Of a stretch of DNA of 64,000 nucleotides, positions 10,821-20,200 are shown one piece after another. Made by a program: the position numbers and the translations under genes. The stretch comes from Serratia symbiotica (GTDB lineage Bacteria; Pseudomonadota; Gammaproteobacteria; Enterobacterales; Enterobacteriaceae): assembly GCF_000821185.2 (NCBI RefSeq), contig NZ_CP050855.1, positions 2,976,001 through 3,040,000 on the forward strand, read 5' to 3'. The notes below the pieces were generated by a model. The model was not told the origin of the DNA, did not search any database, and saw only the letters and a program-made list of their open reading frames with translations. Position 1 is the first letter of the stretch. Every line of letters starts with the position of its first letter.

Positions 10821-11918
10821 CTAAACATTCCCCATGGGAAGGCAGGCGGCGATCGACGTCAGCACCCGCTCATGCCCAACGCCACTGCGGACTTGCGCCT
10901 GGCCAATGGCCGTCGGCAGTACCAAACGCAACTCGCCAGCCAGCACTTTTTTATCACGCATCATATGCGGCAGATAACTTCCTGGCGTCATTTCCTGCGG
11001 CCCACAAACCGGCAGGCCAGCACGCAGCAGCAACGCTTTAATGCGCTCGATATCATCAACGGAGAACTGGCCGAGGCGATGCGCGGTTTCCGCCGCCATC
11101 ACCATGCCAACCGCGACGGCTTCTCCGTGCAACCATACACCGTAGCCCATTTCAGCTTCGATCGCATGACCGTAAGTATGGCCTAAATTCAGCAGGGCAC
11201 GCGAACCGCTTTCGCGTTCATCAGCAGCTACTACCTCGGCTTTCAGCTCGCAGCAGCGGCGGATACAGTAGGCCAGAGCCTGCATATCCAGCGCCACCAA
11301 CGCATCGATATTGTTTTCAAGCCAGATGAAAAAGTCACGGTCAAGAATAATCCCATACTTGATCACTTCAGCCAGGCCAGAGGAAAGTTCACGCGCTGGC
11401 AAAGTTTGCAAGCAGTCCAAATCAACCACTACCGAAGCAGGTTGATAGAACGCGCCGATCATGTTTTTACCGAGCGGATGATTGACAGCGGTTTTACCGC
11501 CAACGGAAGAGTCTACCTGCGACAACAGAGTGGTAGGAACTTGAATAAAACGCACACCACGCTGATAACAGGCAGCGGCAAAGCCTGTAAGGTCACCGAT
11601 AACGCCACCGCCAAGCGCGATCAGCGTTGTATCACGGCCATGAGGCTTTTGCAGCAGTGCTGAGAACACCTGTTCGAGTACCGCCAGGGATTTGTACTGT
11701 TCGCCATCAGGCAGAATCACCTGATCCACCCTCACGCCACCTTGCTCCAACACCTTGCGAACCTGTTCCAAATAGAGCGGTGCCAACGTCTGGTTGGTGA
11801 CCAGCATCACCTGTTCACCGGCTTTCAACGGCATAAAAGAGGCCGGATCGTTAAACAATCCGGCGGCTATGGTAATCGGGTAGCTGCGCTCCCCAAGCGT
11901 TACGGTAATTCTCTCCAT
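10821..11918 (-). CDS. aroB: 3-dehydroquinate synthase
   Basis: Second step of the shikimate pathway: converts DAHP to 3-dehydroquinate using NAD+ and a divalent metal. It has 365 residues (about 362 in E. coli). NAD-site motifs are [10 protein letters not shown] and [16 protein letters not shown] (about residues 97-112). [21 protein letters not shown] follows at about 125. Metal-binding residues are in [12 protein letters not shown] (His at about 263) and [15 protein letters not shown]. It follows aroK by 94 bp on the same strand and precedes damX. Confidence 0.97.
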   Translation of the reverse strand: MERITVTLGERSYPITIAAGLFNDPASFMPLKAGEQVMLVTNQTLAPLYLEQVRKVLEQGGVRVDQVILPDGEQYKSLAVLEQVFSALLQKPHGRDTTLIALGGGVIGDLTGFAAACYQRGVRFIQVPTTLLSQVDSSVGGKTAVNHPLGKNMIGAFYQPASVVVDLDCLQTLPARELSSGLAEVIKYGIILDRDFFIWLENNIDALVALDMQALAYCIRRCCELKAEVVAADERESGSRALLNLGHTYGHAIEAEMGYGVWLHGEAVAVGMVMAAETAHRLGQFSVDDIERIKALLLRAGLPVCGPQEMTPGSYLPHMMRDKKVLAGELRLVLPTAIGQAQVRSGVGHERVLTSIAACLPMGNV

Positions 11919-12012
11919 ATCGCGCCCAGTTCCCAGTGTGGTTTATCCCCGCTGCTGCGGAAACACAAATCAGTCTTTGCGCATTCGCCCACAGCGAATA
12001 CGGAAACCGCAA

Positions 12013-12534
12013 TCAATTGTTCTCCAGCATGTTGATGATCTGATTGGCCACCACTTTGGCGCTTTGATCATCGGTGCGGATAGTCACATCGGCAATTTCT
12101 TCGTACAACGGATTGCGTTCTTTCGCCAGAGCCTCCAGCACTTCACGCGGAGGAGAATCGACCTGCAACAGCGGGCGTTTTTTGTCGCGCTGGGTACGAG
12201 CCAACTGCTTCTCGATAGTGGTTTCCAGATAGACTACAACGCCACGCGCCGACAAACGGTTGCGTGTTTCACGCGACTTCACCGAGCCACCACCGGTAGC
12301 CAGTACAATCCCTTTATTCTCCGTCAGTTCATTAATGACTTTTTCTTCACGATCGCGGAAACCTGCTTCGCCTTCCACATCGAATACCCAGCCCACATCA
12401 GCTCCGGTACGTTGCTCAATTTCTTGATCAGAGTCGAAGAATTCCATATTGAGTTGCTGAGCTAACTGACGGCCAATAGTGCTTTTCCCAGCACCCATAG
12501 GCCCAACCAGAAAGATATTGCGTTTCTCTGCCAT
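12013..12534 (-). CDS. aroK: Shikimate kinase I
   Basis: Phosphorylates shikimate at the 3-OH using ATP. It has 173 residues, as in E. coli. The Walker A is GPMGAGKST (about 11-19), DSD at about 34-36 binds magnesium/shikimate, and LATGGGSV (about 76-84) is the shikimate site. The lid Arg lies in QRDKKRPLL. It precedes aroB and lies downstream of the hof cluster, the standard enterobacterial arrangement. Confidence 0.97.
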   Translation of the reverse strand: MAEKRNIFLVGPMGAGKSTIGRQLAQQLNMEFFDSDQEIEQRTGADVGWVFDVEGEAGFRDREEKVINELTENKGIVLATGGGSVKSRETRNRLSARGVVVYLETTIEKQLARTQRDKKRPLLQVDSPPREVLEALAKERNPLYEEIADVTIRTDDQSAKVVANQIINMLENN

Positions 12535-12872
12535 GTTTTTCGGTATTACTAAGACAATGCGTTAATGTTAACCCGCCCCGCCAATCAAATTAGCGGCGGG
12601 ACCTAAACTGAAACCTCATAAGCGATAGTGCAGGATCAGACGAAAAATTATCTCAACACTCTTGGTTGTTTGGCAACCGAATAAATAACCATCCGCGCCG
12701 CAGGAGGGAAAACTACGTTTTTAACGGCATCTTGGCACTAAAAAACCTTGGTGCTCAATTCGGTAACCCTTGTAAGCTAAATCGGTCGCAGCGTCAAACC
12801 TAGATGCCCCCAAGGTGATAAAAAATGTTTCTGCGATCAACTTTAGGTGATTTATGGCAAAGGCGACACGCT
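12535..12872. other. hofQ-aroK intergenic region (no gene seen)
   Basis: A 338-bp gap between the hofQ stop and the aroK start; both genes are on the minus strand. It holds a GC-rich hairpin at 12572-12600 (CCCGCC pairing with GGCGGG) close to the aroK start and presumably the aroK promoter. I see no convincing coding frame and no copy of either interspersed repeat. Confidence 0.6.
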
Positions 12873-14123
12873 TCAATCTTTAATCAACGTCGGCGTAATG
12901 AAGATCACCAGTTCGCGCCTTTTATGCTGCTTGCTGCTCTGTTTAAATAGTGATCCCAGTAGCGGAACATCGCCGATCCCAGGCACTTTGTCTTCTGCCT
13001 GCCCGTTAAGCCGTTGAAAAATCCCCCCCAACACAATGGTTTCGCCGTCTTTTACCGTGATCTGCGTCTTTATCTCCTGCTTATCGATGGTGAGCGCTTC
13101 TCCCTCCCCCCTGCTGACTGAGCGCCCAGGCATGTTTTGACTGATGTGCAGCGTCAACGTGATGCGCCCGTCAGGCAATACTTTAGGCGTCACCTCCATG
13201 CCCAATACCGCTTCTTTAAACTCCACCGAGGTTGCGCCGCTGGCACCACTCGAGACTTCGTAAGGAATTTCCGTTCCCTGCTTGATGCTGGCGGTTTGCA
13301 TATGTGCCGTCAGCAGGCGCGGGTTGGCGATAATCTCCACCCGGTTTTCTTGCTCCAGCGCGGTCAGTTCCAAGTTCAGCAGACGCCCACTAAGGCGCGC
13401 TAAATGAAAACCTGCGCTCAGCGTGCTTTTTTGCTGCGGCAAGCCAACGTTGAAATTATCCAACCGCAGCGGCTGCGCTGGCCGTTCATCCGCTGCCAAC
13501 CCCCAGCGCACGCCCAGTTCATGCAGGTTTTCACTGTTGATGGTCACGATATATGACGCCAGTTGTACCTGCGCCAAGGGAATATCCATTTCCGCCACCC
13601 GCTTTTTCAGCAGCGCCAGCACCGGGGCAGTATCGCGGATTAGTAACGCGTTGGTGCGCTTGTCAGCCACCACACTGCCCCTTTCGCCCAGTAAAGCACC
13701 GCGCTGTGCATTCAGGCTTTCGGCGATCTCTGCGGCATCAGCGTTTTTCAATGCCAGCGTCACACTGTGCAGCGGCTGTTGCAGCGCCAATGTCTGCTGA
13801 TGCTGCTGTTTTTCCTGCGCATCCAACTCTGCGGAAACCATCATCACAGAGCCCTCCCTGGTCATCGACAGATTGCCCATACGCAATACCAATGCCAGCG
13901 CCTGCGGCCAAGGGACATTATCCAATCGCAGCGTCAGGTTGCCGTCAACGCCCGCTGCAGTGATCAGATTCAGTTGACGGTAATCGGCCAGCGCTTGCAG
14001 TATCACCGTGACAGGCGCATCCTGAAACTCCAATGAAATTGTCTGATTATCCTGTGCAGGGACCACCGCAACCGCCAGCCCCCACAGGGCGAACCCCAGC
14101 CAATGGCATCCTTTCATCGTCAT
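12873..14123 (-). CDS. hofQ: HofQ secretin-like protein (DNA uptake/utilisation)
   Basis: Outer-membrane secretin homologue of competence and type IV pilus systems, linked in E. coli to use of DNA as a nutrient. It has 416 residues. A signal peptide of about 23 residues is followed by an AMIN/STN-like start (QTISLEFQDAPVTVILQALA), N domains, and the secretin domain in the C-terminal half. That domain carries KQGTEIPYEVSSG and the typical VPGIGDVPLLGSLFK (about 380-395). The start is 3 nt after the hofP stop. The frame is intact in a genome that has lost other genes. Confidence 0.93.
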   Translation of the reverse strand: MTMKGCHWLGFALWGLAVAVVPAQDNQTISLEFQDAPVTVILQALADYRQLNLITAAGVDGNLTLRLDNVPWPQALALVLRMGNLSMTREGSVMMVSAELDAQEKQQHQQTLALQQPLHSVTLALKNADAAEIAESLNAQRGALLGERGSVVADKRTNALLIRDTAPVLALLKKRVAEMDIPLAQVQLASYIVTINSENLHELGVRWGLAADERPAQPLRLDNFNVGLPQQKSTLSAGFHLARLSGRLLNLELTALEQENRVEIIANPRLLTAHMQTASIKQGTEIPYEVSSGASGATSVEFKEAVLGMEVTPKVLPDGRITLTLHISQNMPGRSVSRGEGEALTIDKQEIKTQITVKDGETIVLGGIFQRLNGQAEDKVPGIGDVPLLGSLFKQSSKQHKRRELVIFITPTLIKD

Positions 14124-14126
14124 TCC

Positions 14127-14471
14127 CTATGATTTGTTTAGCATCAACTGCACATGACCGATAGCCACTGGGCAGTCAGGATCAGTCGGTTGTTCGGCTA
14201 GCGTCAGCTTGTCGGCGTTTATCTGATCTACCCGCCAGCGCCCGGCGAGCAATATCTGCTGCGGTCTGAGGCGCAGCCATTGCCCCGCTGGCGTGACGAC
14301 CCAGCCATAACGCAGCGCAGGCTGTCCGATAATGCCTTTCAGCCGCCAGCCAGCCGGCGACTCCAACGCCATCAGGCAGTCAGGCAACGGGATAAAAGGA
14401 TTGCGCGGCTGTGCGGCCAACACCCACGGCAGCAACAGCAACCCTGACCAACGCCTTTTACTCATCGACAT
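14127..14471 (-). CDS. hofP: HofP-like protein
   Basis: Small periplasmic or membrane-associated partner of the hof DNA-uptake cluster (PilP-like position). It has 114 residues, somewhat shorter than the roughly 130 of E. coli HofP. It has an N-terminal signal-like segment (LLLLPWVLAAQPRNPF) and a conserved RNPF start of the mature domain. It overlaps hofO by 10 nt and is 3 nt from hofQ. Identification is mainly by order and the RNPF motif. Confidence 0.8.
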   Translation of the reverse strand: MSMSKRRWSGLLLLPWVLAAQPRNPFIPLPDCLMALESPAGWRLKGIIGQPALRYGWVVTPAGQWLRLRPQQILLAGRWRVDQINADKLTLAEQPTDPDCPVAIGHVQLMLNKS

Positions 14472-14968
14472 CCCCCCCCGGTGGCATCTTGCAGTACGAA
14501 GCGTACCGTCATGTTTTCCGACTGCATTTCAATATTTATTTGTTCAATGCGTAAACCGGCGGGCAACACCTGCAACAAGGTTAATAAACCGGCATAGTCG
14601 GTACGCAAACTCAGCGTCTGCCGCAGCGGTTTTTCCAGCCGCTGCCAGTGCAATAGCGTGGCCCCTGCCTGCTGTAGAGCTTCCGTCAGATCGCCCTGCC
14701 CGGCGGGGGGCTCCGTTGCCAGCTGCCAATGCCGATCCATTGTTTCCATCGCTGGTATTTGTGCCAACTGCCGTTGCCGCTGTTCAATTTGCTGCATGAG
14801 TTGTCGCCGCTGTGTGGCGATACGCGCGCGCTGTTGCCCTTCGTCCTGCCATAGCCAACCGATGGCAAGTACCGCCAGAATGCTCAACCCCAGCCATTGC
14901 ATCGCCAGCAATTGCCCGGCAGGCAAATTCAGCCAGCGCCATAGCCAAGGAGGTAAGGCGCTATCCAT
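14462..14968 (-). CDS. hofO: HofO-like protein (PilO-like)
   Basis: Inner-membrane bitopic protein in the position of PilO in the type IV pilus alignment complex. It has 168 residues. One transmembrane segment lies near the N-terminus (LAMQWLGLSILAVLAIGWLW), then a coiled-coil-like Gln/Arg-rich stretch (about 45-75), then a small alpha/beta domain. It overlaps hofN by 8 nt and hofP by 10 nt. Function is inferred from the cluster. Confidence 0.82.
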   Translation of the reverse strand: MDSALPPWLWRWLNLPAGQLLAMQWLGLSILAVLAIGWLWQDEGQQRARIATQRRQLMQQIEQRQRQLAQIPAMETMDRHWQLATEPPAGQGDLTEALQQAGATLLHWQRLEKPLRQTLSLRTDYAGLLTLLQVLPAGLRIEQINIEMQSENMTVRFVLQDATGGGCR

Positions 14969-15497
14969 CCCGCCCCCATGCCATCAGAGTAAATGCCAGC
15001 AGGCTATCTTTGCTCTGTACCACTTCCTCCAGCCGATGCTGCCGTAGCAGCGGCATGGCTGTCAGCCGCTGTTCAAACTGGGCAATGGCCGCAGAGTGGC
15101 GGCTGAAACCGCGCAACTGAAGCCCGCCTTGCAGGCTACCATCCAGCGCAATCAGCCACAGTGGGGGAGGCACCGCGACAGAAAGCTGCTGCAAAAATTG
15201 TCGATAACGCTGGTTGTGTTGCAGATTACGCGCCTGCAATTCCACCCGGGCTTTTTGCTGTTCAAACTGTGCCAACGCTTGCTGTGCCTGCTGATAACGT
15301 TGCGTCAGCACTGTCAACGCCTCGCTCAGGCTCTCAAGACTCTCTTGCCGCTGCACCTGTCGGCTATGCTGCAAGCTGAATACCGCCACCGTGACCAGCA
15401 GCAGCAATACCAGTTGCAGTGCAAACATGCATAGCCAGAAAACACCGCGACGACGCAGACGTTGTCGCCGCCAAGGCAATAGGTTCACCTGATACAT
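14961..15497 (-). CDS. hofN: HofN-like protein (PilN-like)
   Basis: PilN-type inner-membrane protein of the hof cluster. I start it at MYQVNLLPWR (15497), whose A is the last base of the hofM stop (TGATG), giving 178 residues. The PilN hallmark NLLPWR is at about 4-9 and binds the actin-like HofM in related systems. One transmembrane helix is at about 21-40, followed by a coiled coil rich in Gln (about 45-90). Confidence 0.88.
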   Translation of the reverse strand: MYQVNLLPWRRQRLRRRGVFWLCMFALQLVLLLLVTVAVFSLQHSRQVQRQESLESLSEALTVLTQRYQQAQQALAQFEQQKARVELQARNLQHNQRYRQFLQQLSVAVPPPLWLIALDGSLQGGLQLRGFSRHSAAIAQFEQRLTAMPLLRQHRLEEVVQSKDSLLAFTLMAWGRDG

Positions 15498-16339
15498 CAG
15501 TCCTCCTCCCGCAGCGCCAGACCACCAGCCAATACAAACGCAGAAGGCTGCGTGGGCAGCGGCGGCTGCAACTGGCGGAAGGCACTGAGCGGCGACCAGA
15601 GCTGGCAACCCGCAGGGGGTGGCCCCTCCAGTATGCTGCTGTAACAGACCTGTAAATCGGTACCAGGCGAACCAACGGCTGTTTGCAACGCCCGCAACGC
15701 TGATATCAAGCCATCAGGCTCGCTAGCAGGCAACACTCCATAAGCGAAAGGGCCGCCATGGGGCGCGACCCATAGCCACTCATGATCGAGACGGTGCATC
15801 AGCCCCGCAACGGCAGGCAAGCCTGCGGCGAGGGCCATCACCCGCAGCGCGCAGGGGGTGATATCGACTACCTGCGGCTGCAAATCGGCTTGATGCAAAC
15901 AGTGCAGCCACTGTTGCAGTTCTTGTCGGCGTGCCGCAGTTAGCAGCAGTGTTGCCGTATCTGGAGGTGAAAGACGGTGATCCAGCGCCAGCGTCTGGCC
16001 GTCGAGGGGGAACTGTTTCAGCCCTTGGATACTAATATAATCGTTGCGCTGCGGTTCTTTCAGCCGCGCATCCGGCTGCGGCATTCTCTGTTGCAAAACC
16101 CGTTGCGCTGGCAATGCAATGCGTAGGGAAATATATTTTGGTAACTGGACACGCCACTGCCGTAGCACCTGGATCAGGGCATCGGAATGTTCCAGGCAAC
16201 CGTCGCGCAATACCGCCTGCGACAGCTTATGCTGCCACCAGTGGCGTAGTTGCCATCCATTGCGGCGACGTTGAACGGCCAAGGCTCGCACACTGTGGTT
16301 TTGTATATCCAGCCCCACCTGCCATGATTGATAGAACAT
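15497..16339 (-). CDS. hofM: HofM-like protein (PilM-like)
   Basis: Cytoplasmic actin-fold protein related to PilM that docks on the PilN homologue. The start at 16339 (MFYQSWQVGLDIQNHSV) puts the first beta strand at the N-terminus as in E. coli HofM. An upstream ATG at 16390 would add 17 residues and cannot be excluded. The product has about 280 residues and ends ALREED. It opens the hofMNOPQ run and is divergent from mrcA across a short gap, as in E. coli. Confidence 0.85.
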   Translation of the reverse strand: MFYQSWQVGLDIQNHSVRALAVQRRRNGWQLRHWWQHKLSQAVLRDGCLEHSDALIQVLRQWRVQLPKYISLRIALPAQRVLQQRMPQPDARLKEPQRNDYISIQGLKQFPLDGQTLALDHRLSPPDTATLLLTAARRQELQQWLHCLHQADLQPQVVDITPCALRVMALAAGLPAVAGLMHRLDHEWLWVAPHGGPFAYGVLPASEPDGLISALRALQTAVGSPGTDLQVCYSSILEGPPPAGCQLWSPLSAFRQLQPPLPTQPSAFVLAGGLALREED

Positions 16340-16464
16340 ATTTTTCGCCAAGCCCCCATCCGATGATGATAAATAAAAGAACATATCCATGTTGCAGGCT
16401 TGCCTTTATACTACCGCGCGGTTGTTTCTAGACTGCCCAATGACATGAAAATGGGAAATCTCAG

Positions 16465-19023
16465 GTGAAGTTCGTAAAGTATTTTTTAATCTTCGCAGTG
16501 TGTTGCATTGTGCTGGGAGCAGCCTCGATTTTTGGCTTGTACAAATACATCGAGCCACAGCTACCTGATGTTGCAACGCTGAAAGACATACGGCTACAGA
16601 TACCGATGCAGGTTTTTAGTACTGATGGCGAACTGATCGCTCAGTTCGGCGAGAAACGCCGGATCCCGCTGAAGCTGGATCAGATCCCATCGGTGATGGT
16701 GCACGCATTTATCGCTACCGAAGATAGCCGTTTCTATGAGCACCATGGCGTCGATCCAGTCGGCATCTTCCGCGCTGCCTCTATTGCGCTGATCTCTGGC
16801 CACGCGTCGCAAGGAGCGAGTACCATTACCCAACAGTTGGCGCGAAACTTCTTCTTGAGTCCGGAACGTACCCTGATGCGTAAGATCAAGGAAGCTTTCC
16901 TGGCGGTGCGCATCGAGCTAATGTTGTCTAAGGACGATATCCTTGAACTGTATCTGAACAAGATCTATTTAGGTTACCGCGCCTACGGCGTGGGTGCCGC
17001 TGCACAAGTATACTTCGGTAAAAACGTCAACCAGCTTAGCTTAAGCGAAATGGCGACCATCGCTGGTCTGCCGAAAGCCCCCTCCACCTTCAACCCGCTC
17101 TACTCTAACCGTCGTGCCGTCGCCCGCCGCAACGTGGTGCTGACACGTATGCTGGAGGAGCATTACATTACCCAGGCGCAGTATGATCAGGCCCGTGCTG
17201 AACATCTGGTGGCCCACTACCATGCGCCAGAAATCAGCTTCTCCGCCCCTTATCTCTCCGAGATGGTGCGTCAGGAAATGATTACCCGCTATGGTGACAG
17301 CGCCTATACCGATGGCTACAAGGTCTACACTACCATCACTAAGCGGCTGCAACTGGCGGCGCAGCAGGCAGTGCGCAACAACGTGCTGGCTTACGATATG
17401 CGCCACGGTTACCGTGGCCCGTCCAAGGTGCTGTGGAGAGTCGGTGCCACAGCCTGGGATCAAAACCAGATCGTTGACACACTAAAAAACCTGCCCCACT
17501 ACGACTCGCTGGTGCCAGCGGTGATCACCGCCGCCAACGCTCAGGAAGCTATAGCAATGTTGGCAGACGGCAGCAATATTGTTTTGCCGCTGGTCACCAT
17601 GCATTGGGCTCGCCCCTACAAGTCCGATATCCAACAAGGGCCAACGCCAAAACGCGTCACCGATGTGGTGCTGGCCGGCCAGCAGGTGTGGGTGCGCAGG
17701 GTCAACCATGCCTGGTGGCTGTCGCAGGTACCGGATGTCAACTCGGCGCTGGTGTCGATTAACCCGAACGATGGCGCGGTAAAAGCGCTGGTCGGCGGTT
17801 TTGATTTCAATCAGAGCAAATTCAACCGCGTCACTCAAGCGCTGCGTCAGGTCGGTTCGAATATCAAACCGTTCCTATATACCGCTGCGTTGGATAAAGG
17901 GATGACACTGGCCACCATTCTGAACGACCTGCCGATCACCCGCTGGGATGCCGGTGCTGGCACCGACTGGCGACCAAAGAACTCACCTCCCACCTACGCT
18001 GGCCCGATTCGCTTGCGCCAAGGACTGGGCCAGTCCAAGAACGTGGTGATGGTACGCGTGATGCGTGCCATGGGCGTTGACTACGCAGCGGAATACCTAC
18101 AACGTTTCGGTTTCCCAGCGCAGAATATCGTGCACACCGAATCACTGGCGCTAGGCTCAGCATCCTTCACCCCCATGCAGTTGGTGCGCGGCTATGCAGT
18201 GTTGGCGAACGGTGGTTATCTGGTGGAGCCGTACTTCATCACCAAAATCGAAGATGATAGCGGCAACACGCTATTCGTAACCCAGCCTAAGGAGGTTTGT
18301 CGTCAGTGTGACCTGCCAGTAATTTACGGTGATACCCAACGTTCAATGCTGCTTTCCGACGATAACGTTGAAAACATTGCCATGTCGCAGGAAAGCAATA
18401 ACAGTAACGTACCGAGGCCTCAGTTAGAGCAAGTTACCCCTGCCCAAGTTCAGCAGGAGGGCGATCAGCAGTATGCGCCGCACGTCATCAGCAGCCAATT
18501 GGCGTTCCTGCTCCACGATGCATTAACCAGCAATATCTATGGCGAACCGGGCTGGATGGGCACTGCATGGCGTTCAGGGCGTGATTTGAAACGTCATGAT
18601 ATCGGCGGTAAAACCGGTACCACCAACAGCTCGAAAGACGCTTGGTTCTCTGGCTATGGCCCGGATACCGTGACATCTGTATGGATCGGTTTCGATGATC
18701 ATCGCCGTGATTTGGGCCGTTCAACGGCCTCAGGAGCCATCCCAGATCAAATTTCCGGCGGTGAAGGCGGTGCCAAGAGCGCACAACCGGCATGGAATGA
18801 TTTCATGAAAATTGCGCTGGAAGGTATTCCAGAGCAGGAGGCCCCCCCACCTGCGGGCATTATCAGCGTCATCATCGACAAGAGCAGCGGCAAGCTCTCT
18901 GATGGTGGCAATAGTAGCCGTTCTGAGTATTTCATCGAAGGCACTCAACCGACGGACTATCCATCGCGCGATACCGGCATCACGTTGATGGCTCCTGGTG
19001 GCGAAAGACACGAGCTGTTCTGA
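16465..19023 (+). CDS. mrcA: Penicillin-binding protein 1A
   Basis: Bifunctional peptidoglycan glycosyltransferase and DD-transpeptidase in the inner membrane. It has 852 residues and starts at GTG, as in E. coli. There is a membrane anchor at about 5-27. The GT51 domain has EDSRFYEHHGVD (about 81-92) and GASTITQQLARN (about 113-124). The transpeptidase has GSNIKPF (catalytic Ser), SKN and KTGTTN. It is divergent from hofM and followed by a strong terminator shared with convergent nudE. Confidence 0.97.
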   Translation: MKFVKYFLIFAVCCIVLGAASIFGLYKYIEPQLPDVATLKDIRLQIPMQVFSTDGELIAQFGEKRRIPLKLDQIPSVMVHAFIATEDSRFYEHHGVDPVGIFRAASIALISGHASQGASTITQQLARNFFLSPERTLMRKIKEAFLAVRIELMLSKDDILELYLNKIYLGYRAYGVGAAAQVYFGKNVNQLSLSEMATIAGLPKAPSTFNPLYSNRRAVARRNVVLTRMLEEHYITQAQYDQARAEHLVAHYHAPEISFSAPYLSEMVRQEMITRYGDSAYTDGYKVYTTITKRLQLAAQQAVRNNVLAYDMRHGYRGPSKVLWRVGATAWDQNQIVDTLKNLPHYDSLVPAVITAANAQEAIAMLADGSNIVLPLVTMHWARPYKSDIQQGPTPKRVTDVVLAGQQVWVRRVNHAWWLSQVPDVNSALVSINPNDGAVKALVGGFDFNQSKFNRVTQALRQVGSNIKPFLYTAALDKGMTLATILNDLPITRWDAGAGTDWRPKNSPPTYAGPIRLRQGLGQSKNVVMVRVMRAMGVDYAAEYLQRFGFPAQNIVHTESLALGSASFTPMQLVRGYAVLANGGYLVEPYFITKIEDDSGNTLFVTQPKEVCRQCDLPVIYGDTQRSMLLSDDNVENIAMSQESNNSNVPRPQLEQVTPAQVQQEGDQQYAPHVISSQLAFLLHDALTSNIYGEPGWMGTAWRSGRDLKRHDIGGKTGTTNSSKDAWFSGYGPDTVTSVWIGFDDHRRDLGRSTASGAIPDQISGGEGGAKSAQPAWNDFMKIALEGIPEQEAPPPAGIISVIIDKSSGKLSDGGNSSRSEYFIEGTQPTDYPSRDTGITLMAPGGERHELF

Positions 19024-19025
19024 TC

Positions 19026-19057
19026 AAAAAGGCCAGAACCATCTCTGGCCTTTTTTG
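19026..19057. terminator. Bidirectional terminator between mrcA and nudE
   Basis: The stem GGCCAGA/TCTGGCC with a 6-nt loop is preceded by A5 and followed by T6 on the plus strand. It can end mrcA transcripts and, read on the other strand, those of nudE. Confidence 0.9.
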
Positions 19058-19077
19058 ATTCAGCAGTGGGATAACGC

Positions 19078-19632
19078 TTAGCGCGAGCCGCGTAAAAAAG
19101 CTTCGCTGAGGAACAGCGCGCAGACGTTACGCGCTTCGCGGAAGTCCGGCTCCGCCAGCAGTGCCATCATGCTGGCAATCGGCCAACGTACCTGCGGCAA
19201 CGGCTCTGGTTCATCCCCTACCAGGCTCTGTGGATAGAGATCGTGCGCCAGCACAATATTCATTGTGCTGGAAAAGTACGATGGTGCCATCTTCAGCTTG
19301 CTGAGGAAATCAAAGCGTTTGGCCCCAAATCCCACCTCTTCCATTAATTCACGGTTGGCCGCCTCCAATACCTTTTCACCCGGATCGATCAAACCTTTCG
19401 GAAAACCCAGTTCATAGGACTCGGTACCCACCGCATACTCGCGGATCAACAACAGATGGTCACCGATCACCGGCACAATCATCACCGCCTCACGCGGTGA
19501 AGGTCGCATGCGTTCATACACTCGCCGTTCCCCGTTACTGAATTCCAAATCGACCGACTCAACGTGAAATAGACGTGAACGCGCGACCGTGACCACTTTC
19601 AGAATTTTAGGTTGTTGCGGGTGTTTATTCAT
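19078..19632 (-). CDS. nudE: ADP compounds hydrolase NudE
   Basis: Nudix hydrolase acting on ADP-ribose, NADH and Ap3A. It has 184 residues (about 186 in E. coli). The Nudix box is visible as GEKVLEAANRELMEEVGF around residues 87-104. It is convergent with mrcA. In E. coli it is followed by igaA and yrfG before hslR; those two are missing here. Confidence 0.95.
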   Translation of the reverse strand: MNKHPQQPKILKVVTVARSRLFHVESVDLEFSNGERRVYERMRPSPREAVMIVPVIGDHLLLIREYAVGTESYELGFPKGLIDPGEKVLEAANRELMEEVGFGAKRFDFLSKLKMAPSYFSSTMNIVLAHDLYPQSLVGDEPEPLPQVRWPIASMMALLAEPDFREARNVCALFLSEAFLRGSR

Positions 19633-19803
19633 GATTGCCTCACAGGGGTTACCCGTCAGCCAGCGGCAATATCAGGCGTGCAGAGGGCTAGCCAAAATAA
19701 TGATCGGTACAGCACAGGCTTCGTCAGTGCTCAAACATCAACCAAATTCAATCTTGGTCACATTGTGCGTTAATGAGAACCTTGACGGCAACGCACATAA
19801 AAC

Positions 19804-19930
19804 TATACCCAAAATAATTCGAGTTGTAGGATGGCGGCAACGCAGCAGTCCACAGGCGCTCACCCCAGTCAGTGACTGGAGTGAGCGAGGAAAGCTCACG
19901 TACAGGCAACTCGGAGTATGACGGGTATAC
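19804..19930 (+). repeat. Interspersed repeat RE1, short form (127 bp)
   Basis: Starts ATACCCAAAATAATTCGAG and ends GTATGACGGGTATAC, with ATACCC/GGGTAT ends. Inside it carries CACCCCAGTCAGTGACTGG and GAGCGAGGAAAGCTCACG, shared with 32402-32602. It lacks the inner GC-rich module of the long copies. Confidence 0.8.
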
Positions 19931-19995
19931 TTACTTTTTTAATCAGCGTAGCCTGCACGCCCCCCTATTTCTATCTCAATATGAGTAAACAGAGC

Positions 19996-20040
19996 TTAGA
20001 GCCTATCCCAGTAGGTGCCAAGGTGGTCAAGTTTGGCCGC
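19996..20040 (-). repeat. Truncated end of repeat RE2
   Basis: TTAGAGCCTATCCCAGTAGG matches the terminus of the about 150-bp RE2 family (best at 59332-59471). The similarity fades after about 20-40 bp, so this is a remnant or a diverged copy. Confidence 0.5.
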
Positions 20041-20200
20041 CATACCCCGCTCAGGCTTTGGATCAATACCTTGATTTATAATTTTACACCCACATATCGG
20101 GTTATCTGAAAGCAGATCAGCTTTTGTGACGCGGTGCGGAGAAACCTTCCAGCACCCTCCGTTCCGGCTGTTGATACCAACAGCTCTCAGGGGGATAAAC

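Larger units (their letters stand above)
19633..20200. other. nudE-hslR intergenic region, site of lost igaA and yrfG
   Basis: This 568-bp stretch has no recognisable gene. In E. coli and relatives igaA (about 2.1 kb) and yrfG lie here. It contains a short RE1 repeat (19804-19930) and the end of an RE2 repeat (from 19996), which could be the scars of the deletion. I found no residual igaA or yrfG peptide. Confidence 0.7.
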
